A DNA stretch of 18,951 nt from Cyrtobacter comes (lineage in GTDB: Bacteria > Pseudomonadota > Alphaproteobacteria > Rickettsiales > Midichloriaceae), in NCBI RefSeq assembly GCF_034470605.1, contig NZ_JARGYT010000017.1:1-18951 (forward strand), read 5' to 3'. Below, piece by piece: positions 1 through 7,180 of the stretch (the first letter of the stretch is position 1; every line of letters begins with the position of its first letter). The notes under the pieces were generated by a model, which saw nothing but the letters and a program-made list of their open reading frames with translations, was not told where the DNA came from and did no database searches. The position numbers were made by a program, and so were the translations under genes.

Positions 1-97
1 GGAAACAACCTTTTATCCATCTAAATACCATATTTATCGCCTCCAATATAATATTGCATCTTTTCCATTATTTGGCAAAACCTTTGTTAACAGTGCC
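1..97 (-). mobile_element. 5' end of an IS5-like insertion sequence, cut by the window edge
   Basis: Read on the minus strand, the element begins at 97 with the terminal inverted repeat GGCACTGTTAACAAAGGTT and runs out of the left edge. A strong Shine-Dalgarno GGAGG lies at 44-40, eight bases before an ATG at 31-29, which opens a reading frame starting MVFRWIKGCF and cut by the edge. The same terminal repeat occurs in opposite orientation at 18834-18855, where it closes an IS5-type transposase. I therefore infer that both ends belong to copies of one IS or of close relatives. The ten visible residues are too few to assign the protein by themselves. Both inner ends are preceded by CTA, compatible with a short TA or CTA target duplication. 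Confidence 0.6.
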
Positions 98-246
98 TAG
101 TATTGTAAGCCCTGATTGGTAAAGTTGCGTTTATTTGCTTGGCTCGATAATTTTAGGAGGCTTTCCAAAGATGATGAGATTTCATCGGCTTTTATAGTCA
201 TTTTATTTGAGATGATATAGGCGACACTTAATAATACTTCTTGCAT
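97..246 (-). pseudogene. N-terminal fragment of a small regulator (possibly MucR/Ros type), truncated by the IS
   Basis: ATG at 246-244, 49 codons, then TAG at 99-97, which lies exactly at the junction with the IS end. An in-frame TAA lies three codons upstream of the ATG, so the start is well bounded, although the ribosome site is weak. The protein opens MQEVLLSVAYIISNKM and continues with a D-E-I and S-L-x-S-L-L helix. This spacing resembles the N-terminal helices of MucR/Ros regulators, which read A-Y-V-S-N ... E-L-P-x-L-I ... A-L. The zinc-finger DNA-binding half would lie beyond the insertion and is missing. The match is by eye and weak, so the family is a suggestion. The truncation by the IS is the firmer statement. 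Confidence 0.45.
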
Positions 247-443
247 TACAGCTTATTAGCCTTATTTCCAACATGCTGATTTAATTTAAATAACTATATA
301 ATTAGAATTCACTAAAATTATGTTGAATATGTTAGCCAAATATTTACTGATTCTAGCTCTAATTATTTAGTTATAACAATATATGCTTAATCGCATTTTT
401 GCGAGATTGCGAATTTAGTTTGATCATTCTTCTTACAGAGAAT
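247..443. other. Intergenic, no gene recognised
   Basis: AT-rich, with stops in all frames. A small perfect dyad, TCGCA then four bases then TGCGA, lies near 393-406. I see no gene, tRNA or convincing promoter here. It would contain the upstream region of the truncated minus-strand ORF at 97-246. Confidence 0.5.
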
Positions 444-445
444 TA

Positions 446-578
446 TAGCTAGATCAGTATAAAATGATTACACAATAAGCAATTTTATCAAATTTCACTC
501 AATGAATCTTCGAGCATTCCTAAATTAGCACGCTTTGCTATATGTCATAATACATAAATATTGAGTTATATTTAGCTA
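446..578 (+). mobile_element. Palindromic MITE-like element, copy A
   Basis: A 133-base element flanked by TA at 444-445 and 579-580. The left end reads TAGCTAGATCAGTATAAAA. Its first 26 bases match the end of copy C (7181-7284) at all but four positions. The right end, read inward, starts TAGCTAAATATAA and is more diverged. There is no coding capacity. The interior contains ACTCAATGA, also present in copy C. The family is defined by three copies in this window; this one is the longest and its right end is the least certain. Confidence 0.5.
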
Positions 579-582
579 TAAT

Positions 583-618
583 AACTGGCCCAGACATTAA
601 AACATAACTGAGCCAGTT
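583..618 (-). terminator. Hairpin downstream of nupC
   Basis: Arms 583-593 and 608-618 pair over 11 positions with one C-A mismatch (AACTGGCCCAG against CTGAGCCAGTT), around a 14-base loop. It lies 86 bases past the nupC stop on the minus strand and could end that transcript. No T-run follows on either strand, so a classical intrinsic terminator is not demonstrated. Confidence 0.25.
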
Positions 619-703
619 GAGCAGCGCATAAAAATATTTATAGCTATTCTATTTGAGGTTATAGATAATATATTACAACCCTATGCCAATTCAGCCACTA
701 TAT

Positions 704-1945
704 CTAAATTATCATAGAAATCACCGAAGCTGTCATGAGGTTAGAGATCATACCACCAATAATTGCAATTGGAGCCATCTTAGCGACATCTTTAATTTTT
801 TCAGGAATTAAAATGCCATACAGGCCTACTAGCGTACCAGTACTTGCGATATTTGCAAAACCGCATATGGCGTATATAGAAATCAATGTGCTTTTTTGTG
901 ATAACTGGCCAGAAACATTAACTAGCTCCTGAAATCCTATAATCTCATTCATTATAGTTTTAATACCTATCAAAGAACCTACTGTAGTAGCTTCTTGCCA
1001 AGGTATCCCGACCAGCCAAGCAAGTGGTGCGCATAAAAAACCTAATATCATTTGTAGGGAGAGGGGTTCATTTCCAATTTGAACATTCCCTAAAATGCTA
1101 TTAGCAACATCAATTACAGCTATAAAACCCATCAAGACAGGTATCACAACCGCAATTACCTTGGCTCCATCCATTATTCCAGTATAGAGGGCATCTATAT
1201 TACTATGGTATTTATATTTTGTATTTATATCACCACCTTCTGTTAATTGTGAGGATGATTCTGGTATTATCATTCTTGATATAATTAACGAGGTTGGAAC
1301 ACCTATTGCAGCAGATGATATGATATGATGTAGCGGTGCCTCTATAAGTGGAGATATGATCTCAGAATATACAAGCATAACAGTGCCAGAGACACCCGCA
1401 GCTCCACACATCATTAGAGATAATAGTTCACTTCTAGTTAATTTATCTAGATAATGCTTCATTATGAGGGGCGTTTCACTTAACCCAGTAAATATATTAG
1501 TAGAAACACCTACTCCAAGAGTGCCACCTATCTTCATTGTATAGCGGAAGAATTTAGATATAGTATTGATTATAAACGGTAATATCCTCCAGTGCATTAA
1601 AAGTGCGCTAATGGCAGAAACCGTGATGAGCATGGGAAGCCCTTGCAAGGCAAAGATAAAACCTAGCTCTTTTGGTGGGTTAGCAAGGCCGCCAAAGCAG
1701 AACGAGACTGCTTTATTAGTGGATCTTACAATGACCTGTAATCCGTTATTTGCTGCTATTAACGCATTTGCCATAAACTCCACTTTAAGCATCAGTAAGG
1801 CTAGAAATATCTGGACTAATATCCCTCTGATTATTAGCTTAATAGATATGTTGCCTTTATTTTCGCTTAGTAGCCATGCTATAGAACAGAACACGCCTGT
1901 TGCTAAGATGAATCTTAAGTATTCTATAATATTTAAATACCACAT
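704..1945 (-). CDS. nupC: NupC-family concentrative nucleoside transporter
   Basis: 413 residues, the usual length for bacterial CNT transporters (about 400). It should import nucleosides across the inner membrane with a cation gradient. The N-terminus has the CNT pattern: a first helix, then A-W-L-L-S-E-N, then a second helix L-V-Q-I-F-L-A-L-L. The central block NIFTGLSETPLIMKHYL, followed by LTRSELLSLMMCGAAGVSG, is the signature substrate-binding region. Later PLAWLVGIPWQEA, GSLIGIKTIMNE and YAICGFANIAS match the C-terminal conserved segments. It starts 10 bases after the uridine kinase stop, so the two form one transcription unit: import then phosphorylation of pyrimidine nucleosides. Exact substrate range cannot be told. 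The gene is intact. The symbol follows the family; orthology to E. coli nupC is not proven. Confidence 0.9.
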   Translation of the reverse strand: MWYLNIIEYLRFILATGVFCSIAWLLSENKGNISIKLIIRGILVQIFLALLMLKVEFMANALIAANNGLQVIVRSTNKAVSFCFGGLANPPKELGFIFALQGLPMLITVSAISALLMHWRILPFIINTISKFFRYTMKIGGTLGVGVSTNIFTGLSETPLIMKHYLDKLTRSELLSLMMCGAAGVSGTVMLVYSEIISPLIEAPLHHIISSAAIGVPTSLIISRMIIPESSSQLTEGGDINTKYKYHSNIDALYTGIMDGAKVIAVVIPVLMGFIAVIDVANSILGNVQIGNEPLSLQMILGFLCAPLAWLVGIPWQEATTVGSLIGIKTIMNEIIGFQELVNVSGQLSQKSTLISIYAICGFANIASTGTLVGLYGILIPEKIKDVAKMAPIAIIGGMISNLMTASVISMII

Positions 1946-1955
1946 AATGTCTTAC

Positions 1956-2603
1956 CTATTGATTATTTAATATATTTTGGATAGTCAATTTTAGCATGTT
2001 AAGCGCATGTTCATTATCTCCACCTCTGGAAAACAATATATCTGCGTGTCTTTTGCTAGGAATTATAAAATCTTGAGCCATATTTGATACATTGTTCATA
2101 TGCATATCCATTATTGTATCCAAGTCTCTCTTTTTTTGCTTCATATCCCTATACATTCTGCGTACAAGGCACACATCATGCGGGACATCTATGAAGATTT
2201 TCAAATCCATCATTTCCCTTATCTTCTCTATTGCCAAAAGGAAGAGGCCTTCAACTATTATTACAGGAGCGCTTCGAACCATTATTTCCATGCCCTTTAT
2301 GCTTGTATGAGTCACAAAATCATATAGTGGCATTAAAATATCATCCCCTTCTGCAAGTTTTTGAATATGTTCCGCCATTAAATCGGCATCTATTGCGCTC
2401 GGATGATCATAATTCACACCATCTCTCAATTGGATTGGGATATGATCTTGATTTTTATAATAATTATCAGAGCTAAATAGTGTAACTTGTTGGGGATCAA
2501 AAAAAGAGTATAAATTTTGCACAAAACGGGTCTTGCCGGAACCAGAGAGCCCGGAGACGGCTACGAGTGTTGAAGTTTTCATATATGTATTTTTTGATTT
2601 CAC
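1956..2603 (-). CDS. udk: Uridine kinase (uridine/cytidine kinase)
   Basis: Phosphorylates uridine and cytidine to UMP and CMP in the cytosol. The Walker A loop GLSGSGKT is at residues 18-25. It is followed by the family's D-N-Y-Y substrate segment, N-Y-D-H-P-S-A, the P-L-Y-D-F block, V-I-I-V-E-G-L-F-L and D-V-x-x-D-x-x-x-x-R-R-x-x-R-D, all in the expected order. At 215 residues it has the normal length. The longest frame uses GTG at 2603-2601. ATG at 2582-2580 (MKTSTLVAVSG) fits the family N-terminus better, since homologues start a few residues before the P-loop. Neither start has a clear ribosome site. A TATAGT at 2612-2607, if it is a -10 box, would start transcription so close to the GTG that it would favour the ATG. 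First gene of the operon with nupC. Confidence 0.88.
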   Translation of the reverse strand: MKSKNTYMKTSTLVAVSGLSGSGKTRFVQNLYSFFDPQQVTLFSSDNYYKNQDHIPIQLRDGVNYDHPSAIDADLMAEHIQKLAEGDDILMPLYDFVTHTSIKGMEIMVRSAPVIIVEGLFLLAIEKIREMMDLKIFIDVPHDVCLVRRMYRDMKQKKRDLDTIMDMHMNNVSNMAQDFIIPSKRHADILFSRGGDNEHALNMLKLTIQNILNNQ

Positions 2604-2808
2604 ACTACTATATTAGTTATGCATTCTATGCAAGAGATGGCTGATATATATTTTTAAATCGGTGTTATAAAAATTTGATCAAAGCCTATATGCCTTGTTT
2701 TTAGAGCTATTATCGCTATATGTCCTCTATCTAAATATAAGCATAATATATTTTGTGCGGTTAATAGGGGTATGCTAAATTTTGATTTCTAGATTTGATA
2801 TAAGCGAT

Positions 2809-2848
2809 GCCTAGTAGGTTGTATTAACAAAATAAAACCTAAATAGGC
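2809..2848. repeat. Imperfect inverted repeat / hairpin
   Basis: GCCTAGTAGGTT (2809-2820) pairs with AACCTAAATAGGC (2836-2848), leaving a small one-against-two-base internal bulge and a 15-base loop. On the plus strand a T5 run follows about nine bases later, too far for a standard terminator. It lies well away from both flanking genes. Confidence 0.35.
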
Positions 2849-3051
2849 ACCGTAACTTTTTATTTACCGCTGCCTCTTGGATTATCCATTATTTCTACTA
2901 GCTTTTCCTCCAGCTTCATCCCCATTATTACCACCACCCATTACAAGGGTATCGGCGCTACCTAAGTATGTAATTTTTATTTCAATCATAATAAAATTTT
3001 CATAAAATGAACCGGCGCTTATATCATAAAAATGGGATTCTAAGAATTAAA

Positions 3052-3073
3052 ACTTGCTAAATAAATAGCAAGT
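3052..3073. repeat. Perfect 8-bp hairpin
   Basis: ACTTGCTA (3052-3059), loop AATAAA, TAGCAAGT (3066-3073). It lies upstream of the gyrA promoter and has no T-run on either side, so I do not call it a terminator. It could be a protein-binding dyad. Confidence 0.35.
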
Positions 3074-3115
3074 ATCAGTAAGGCGGGCATTTGATCTTAT
3101 TATAGAGTAATATAT

Positions 3116-3144
3116 TTGCTATTCGGTATTAATTTGGTTAGAAT
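3116..3144 (+). promoter_or_regulatory. Predicted gyrA promoter
   Basis: TTGCTA (3116-3121), a 17-base spacer, then TAGAAT (3139-3144): a good sigma-70-type match with optimal spacing. Transcription would start near 3151, giving a leader of about 39 bases before the GTG at 3190. The inverted repeat GGCGGGCATT (3082-3091) / AATGCCGCC (3142-3150) brackets it, and its right arm overlaps the -10 box. Confidence 0.45.
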
Positions 3145-3189
3145 GCCGCCCAAGAGTGAGATTGAGTACTAGATTTTTAATTTTAAGTT

Positions 3190-5832
3190 GTGAAAAGCTC
3201 AGGCAGTATAGTAGATATTTTAATAGAAAAAGAGATACAGGCCTCTTATCTTGAATATTCAATGAGTGTGATAGTAAGTAGGGCCTTGCCAGATTGTAGG
3301 GATGGCTTTAAGCCAGTTCACAGAAGGATTATGTATGCAATGCATGAGATGGGTATTACCCACGATAAACCATATCGTAAATCGGCGAAAATTGTTGGTG
3401 AGGTGCTAGCGAAATATCACCCTCACGGAGACTCTGCTGTATATTCCTCAATGGTGAGGATGGCACAAAAATTTTCCCTTCGTGATACATTGGTAGAAGG
3501 GCAGGGTAACTTTGGCTCTATAGACGGTGATTCACCGGCTCAGATGCGTTATACAGAGGTTAGGCTTGAGAAGATAGCGAACACTTTAGTTTCAGATATC
3601 CAATATGACACTGTAGATTTTCAGCCAAATTATGATGGTTCTGAAAAAGAGCCCACGGTTTTGCCTGCAAGGTTCCCAAATATACTAGTAAATGGCGCAA
3701 GTGGTATAGCAGTTGGAATGGCAACGAATATACCGCCGCATAATCTTGGAGAAGTGATGGAGGCATGCATTGCATATCTTAAGAATCCAGAAATAACAGC
3801 TCACCAACTTACAGAATATGTGCTTGCCCCAGATTTTCCTACTGGTGCAGAGATCTTAGGTAGGGCTAGAGCTATAAAGGCCTTAATCTCAGGTAGGGGT
3901 AGTATTACTCTTAGGGGAAAGGCTTCTTTTGAGGATATTGGCGGTAAGAAAAGCATCGTTATTACAGAATTACCGTATCAAGTTAATAAATCTGAGCTTG
4001 TAAAGAGTATAGAATCCTTAGTTAAGGATAAGATTATTGAAGGTGTCTCTGAAATAAGGGATGAGACTAATAAGCTTGGTATAAGGGTTGTAATAGATTT
4101 AAAAAAGGGAGCTGAGGGAGAGTTAATCTTAAATCAGTTATATAAAAACACCCAGCTACAGGTTAATTTCGGCGTTAACATGCTGGCGATAAACAAGGGG
4201 ATTCCTGTTCAAATGAATCTTCTTGAGTTTATTGCTGCATTTATAGAGTTTAGAAAAGAAGTTGTTCTAAGACGCACAACATTTTTGCTTCAAAAGGCGA
4301 GAGAAAAAGCACACCTTTTAATAGGGCTAGCGTTAGCTCTTGCAAATATAGATAGGGTTGTAGAATTGATACGTTTAGCAGGTGATGTGCAAGAGGCACG
4401 GGCTGCGCTCTTAAATGAGCTATGGTACGCATCAGAGATTGAGGCAATTATTGCCCTTGTAGAGGATGAACAAAACAAAGTTGAAGATTCTAGATGTAGA
4501 TTTACTGAGTTCCAAGTTAAAGCAATATTGGAAATGAGGCTGCAGCGCTTAACGGCGCTTGAGAGGGGTAAGATTGATTCTGAGCTCCAGGAACTTGTAG
4601 GTAATATAAAATATTATCTCAATATCTTAAGCTCAGAAGAGGAGCTGTGTAAAATAATAGAAAGCGAACTATTAGATATAAAGGAGAGGTTTGCAACACC
4701 ACGGCTCACAGAGATAGTAGATGATGTGAGTACTGATATTGATGATATAGATCTTATTAAGAAAGAGGATGTTGTTGTTAAATTAACGGCAAGTGGTTAC
4801 ATCAAAAGAGTCCCAATTTCCATGTATAAGGCGCAGAAAAGAGGAGGAAAAGGCAGGTCTGCATTATCAATGCATGAGGATGATGCTGTAACTGAATTAT
4901 TAATTACTAATACACATGCAACAGTTTTATTTTTCTCCGATATTGGTAAGGTATATTCCATAAAGGTATATAAGATTCCTCAAGGATCATTGCAGAGCAA
5001 AGGTAGAGCGCTGGTTAATATAATACCGCTTGCAAATGGCGAAAAGGTAGCAAGTGTTATGCAAATATATGATAACTCAGCTCAAAATTTAGTTTTTGTT
5101 ACATCTAAAGGTAATATAAGGAGGAACGAGTTATCAGATTTTGAAAATATCCAGACCAATGGAAAGATAGCAATTAGATTAAGTGAGGATGATTCACTTG
5201 TTGGTGCTGCGCTTTGTGATGAGAGTGATCATGTATTCTTGGCTACTAAAAAAGGTAAGGCGCTTAGGTTCCCAGTTAGTGCAGTTAGGGTATTTAAAAG
5301 CAGAACTTCAGATGGTGTAAGGGCAATAAAGCTTGCTAGAAGTAACGATAGCGTTGTCTCACTCTCTATACTAAATGGGATTGAGGTTTCTAATGAGAAT
5401 AGAGATGAATATTTAAAAATTCCTGTCGAAAAAAGGATTGCTTTGGCCTTAGGTCAAGATGTGGAAATTGAAGATTCTATGATGGAAATTGAAAACATTA
5501 AGCATTTAGCAAAAAATGAGCAATTTCTACTTTCTATAACTTCAAGAGGGTTTGGCAAAAGAACTTCGGCCTATGAATATAGAACAACTGATAGAGCTGG
5601 TCAGGGTATATTAAACGTCTCATTTAACGCGGGTGATGTTTTGGCAACATTTCCTGTATGGGGGGATGATGATATAATGCTCATTACAGATTGTGGAACT
5701 ACAATAAGGACATCTTGTTCAGAGATTAGGTTTACAGGTCGTGGTGCCTGCGGGGTTAGAATTATATCTCTAAAAGGTGGGGAGGCACTGGTTGCGGCGG
5801 TAAGATTATGTTCAAGCGAAGATGATGAATAG
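3190..5832 (+). CDS. gyrA: DNA gyrase subunit A
   Basis: 880 residues, full length (E. coli 875). Breakage-reunion subunit of DNA gyrase, which introduces negative supercoils together with GyrB (encoded here at 13927). The N-terminal region has PDCRDGFKPVHRRIMYAM, then HPHGDSAVY at 77-85. The catalytic tyrosine is Y121 in AQMRYTEVRL. The C-terminal wrapping domain carries the GyrA-box QKRGGKG at 549-555 (usually QRRGGKG). Starts at GTG, the only start that keeps the family N-terminus; the ribosome site is weak. Oddity: the second residue of the quinolone-determining region, Asp87 in E. coli, is Ser86 here, while the Ser83 equivalent is kept as Ser82. Standing alone as a gyrA gene, away from gyrB, is common in alphaproteobacteria. 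Confidence 0.97.
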   Translation: MKSSGSIVDILIEKEIQASYLEYSMSVIVSRALPDCRDGFKPVHRRIMYAMHEMGITHDKPYRKSAKIVGEVLAKYHPHGDSAVYSSMVRMAQKFSLRDTLVEGQGNFGSIDGDSPAQMRYTEVRLEKIANTLVSDIQYDTVDFQPNYDGSEKEPTVLPARFPNILVNGASGIAVGMATNIPPHNLGEVMEACIAYLKNPEITAHQLTEYVLAPDFPTGAEILGRARAIKALISGRGSITLRGKASFEDIGGKKSIVITELPYQVNKSELVKSIESLVKDKIIEGVSEIRDETNKLGIRVVIDLKKGAEGELILNQLYKNTQLQVNFGVNMLAINKGIPVQMNLLEFIAAFIEFRKEVVLRRTTFLLQKAREKAHLLIGLALALANIDRVVELIRLAGDVQEARAALLNELWYASEIEAIIALVEDEQNKVEDSRCRFTEFQVKAILEMRLQRLTALERGKIDSELQELVGNIKYYLNILSSEEELCKIIESELLDIKERFATPRLTEIVDDVSTDIDDIDLIKKEDVVVKLTASGYIKRVPISMYKAQKRGGKGRSALSMHEDDAVTELLITNTHATVLFFSDIGKVYSIKVYKIPQGSLQSKGRALVNIIPLANGEKVASVMQIYDNSAQNLVFVTSKGNIRRNELSDFENIQTNGKIAIRLSEDDSLVGAALCDESDHVFLATKKGKALRFPVSAVRVFKSRTSDGVRAIKLARSNDSVVSLSILNGIEVSNENRDEYLKIPVEKRIALALGQDVEIEDSMMEIENIKHLAKNEQFLLSITSRGFGKRTSAYEYRTTDRAGQGILNVSFNAGDVLATFPVWGDDDIMLITDCGTTIRTSCSEIRFTGRGACGVRIISLKGGEALVAAVRLCSSEDDE

Positions 5833-6277
5833 TTTTTTTGAATAGGTAATTTTATCGTTAATATAGATAGTTAAAGGCAAAAATTGGGTAGTGTATGGAT
5901 AGCTATTAATTTAAGTTTGGTGAAAAGCTACGAGCACCGTATGAAAAGATTTAGCAAATATCAGGAAATGCTGCGTTGAACAATTCTTATGTTTTCTAAT
6001 AATGCTCAAAGTTGTTCTATATATCTACAGTGAATACTGCTAAAATTGGGGATGTTAGATGATTATAGTATAATAAAAAATTACTGTATATTTGTCTGAT
6101 TGTTTAGAAGCTTTTTTCCATGAACTACTTTCTTCGTAATATAGCTTTTGCAGCCTTAAACATATGAGTAATTTATTGGATTTTAATAATCGCGAATCTT
6201 CACTTGGAGTGACCAATAACTGGTGCGCTACCATCAAAATACATGGCTGTGTATATTTAATTATTTAATTGATTTTT
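5833..6277. other. Gene-poor stretch after gyrA
   Basis: Stops interrupt all frames. A T7 run starts two bases after the gyrA stop but has no stem before it. Short open stretches exist: a 34-codon plus frame at 6163-6267 (MSNLLDFNNRESSLGVTNNW...) and a 60-codon minus frame at 6237-6055. None is recognisable. The plus-strand stretch may be the decayed 5' part of the broken gene that follows. Confidence 0.4.
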
Positions 6278-6809
6278 AAAAATTATGTTTTTTCTTCACT
6301 TATTGCATTTCAGCCTTTTACACCTCAGCCATTTGTAATATCATGTAATGTTGGATCTGTGATATATCACAATAATAAAGATCATATAATAGGTTCTTTG
6401 TGTCACGCGGGTATTTTTATTAAATGAAATGATTGAAGCTTTACAGGAACTGGGTGCAAAGCATTTTTTAATATTCTTGGTGGATCTTATGGAGAAAATG
6501 GGTACTCCGTTAATAGAGATAAAGGGATGATTATTGCTTATCCTACTGGAAATTATATTTATAAAGCATTTAGTTTGGTTGGTATTAAATATGGTATAAG
6601 CCTTACGGAACGTGATGATTATATTAACCACGAAAGTAAAAATAGGTGATTCGATAATTTTGCCACAGGTATATACATTTGATATAAAAGAGGTAGTTTC
6701 TGATCGCTTTTCTCTTCTCAAAGTGTGTTCTTTTATAATAGTGCGATATAAAGCGATAAATTGTATAAAATGGTTATTTGGTATTGCTAATCTGGATAAA
6801 AAATTATAA
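6278..6809 (+). pseudogene. Multiply frameshifted gene, family unknown
   Basis: Protein-like sequence continues across three frame changes. Segment one (to TGA 6425) reads PFVISCNVGSVIYHNNKD and then G-S-L-C-H-A-G-I-F. Segment two opens MIEALQELGAKHF at 6429. Around a T6 run near 6463-6468 the sense shifts back to the first frame: LGGSYGENGYSVNRDKG, then IIAYPTGNYIYKAFSLVGI, to TGA 6647. Segment four, from 6612, reads KVKIGDSIILPQVYTF and ends at TAA 6809. I do not recognise the family. The order S-C-x-V-x-x-Y ... H-A ... L-Q-E-L-G-A-K ... G-G-S is faintly like CheD (chemotaxis deamidase), but key positions differ and I do not claim it. An uninterrupted minus-strand frame covers the same DNA, but its product looks like an antisense shadow. 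Confidence 0.45.
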
Positions 6810-7146
6810 TACAACCGAGATTCGCGAGATAAATGTGTATAACAACATTATGAGCTTTGATGAGATAATACGTAAATTTCCTAGTGGTAATATATATATT
6901 AATAATGGGTTAATTGCTATTATTATTGTTAGAGACCATGAAGTTGTTGTCACATCTTTCACTCCAAAATTCAATATTGTAGAAAATTCAGGAGATGATG
7001 GGCCACAACAGCCTGAACAACAGCCCAAGCAACAGCCTGAACAACGGTTTGTGTATGAATCTTTTATTATCAGAGAAGGGGGTATGATCGAGGTGAGAGA
7101 GCTCCAACAAGAGGGTCCTCAGCTTGAGGTGTGCAGCATACTATAA
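6778..7146 (+). CDS. Hypothetical protein with a Pro/Gln/Glu linker
   Basis: Open from TTG 6778 (122 residues). The first ATG is at 6850 and gives 98 residues starting MSFDEIIRKFPSGNIYINNG. No ribosome site is visible for either start. From the ATG: a small alpha/beta-looking N-terminal part with a hydrophobic strand L-I-A-I-I-I-V-R, then a linker PQQPEQQPKQQPEQ, then a short C-terminal part FIIREGGMIEVRELQQ. The linker DNA contains a 15-base direct repeat, 7006-7020 and 7030-7044, 24 bases apart. No membrane segment or signal peptide is clear. It follows the frameshifted gene with overlap and no gap, so it may be the still-open 3' part of the same ancestral gene rather than a separate one. 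Function unknown. Confidence 0.4.
   Translation: MVLLIWIKNYNTTEIREINVYNNIMSFDEIIRKFPSGNIYINNGLIAIIIVRDHEVVVTSFTPKFNIVENSGDDGPQQPEQQPKQQPEQRFVYESFIIREGGMIEVRELQQEGPQLEVCSIL
7006..7044 (+). repeat. Short tandem-type repeat coding the PQE linker
   Basis: CAACAGCCTGAACAA occurs at 7006-7020 and again at 7030-7044 with a diverged unit between. It encodes Q-Q-P-E-Q twice. Such repeats are prone to copy-number change. Confidence 0.6.
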
Positions 7147-7180
7147 GTTATTTTGGGAACAGCTTAGATAATATCACCTA

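Larger units (their letters stand above)
2604..3189. other. Divergent udk/gyrA intergenic region with several hairpins
   Basis: 586 bases between divergently transcribed genes. Visible structure: an imperfect hairpin with arms 2809-2820 and 2836-2848; a perfect 8-bp hairpin with arms 3052-3059 and 3066-3073 around a 6-base loop; and a GC-rich inverted repeat bracketing the gyrA promoter. A 35-codon minus-strand frame (2989-2882, MIEIKITYLGSADTLVMGGG then Asn/Gly-rich) has no ribosome site and no recognisable homologue; it may be a relic. No other gene is seen. Confidence 0.5.

Noticed and set aside
1566..1970. 134-residue plus-strand ORF across the nupC start
   Set aside because: Antisense shadow of nupC, whose family motifs are clear on the minus strand.
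2882..2989. 35-residue minus-strand ORF, Asn/Gly-rich
   Set aside because: No ribosome site, no recognisable family, and it is short enough to occur by chance.
3052..3073. Intrinsic terminator in the udk-gyrA gap
   Set aside because: The stem is perfect but no T-run follows on either strand, and no gene ends there, since the flanking genes are divergent.
6055..6237. 60-residue minus-strand ORF
   Set aside because: No ribosome site, no domain, and atypical composition; probably chance in an AT-rich gap.
6278..6655. CheD chemotaxis deamidase identity for the frameshifted gene
   Set aside because: Only a loose pattern (S-C ... H-A ... L-G-A-K ... G-G-S) agrees. The expected catalytic Cys/His context and the S-I-G-x-R-N motif are not convincingly present, and no other chemotaxis gene is in the window.
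6341..6814. Uninterrupted minus-strand frame of 157 residues
   Set aside because: Its product is rich in Ile, Asn, Ser and Thr with no domain pattern, and the opposite strand gives more protein-like sequence once frameshifts are allowed. I treat it as an antisense shadow.
7001..7050. CRISPR-like or satellite array
   Set aside because: Only two copies of a 15-base unit, in frame and coding a Q/P/E linker; there are no spacers.
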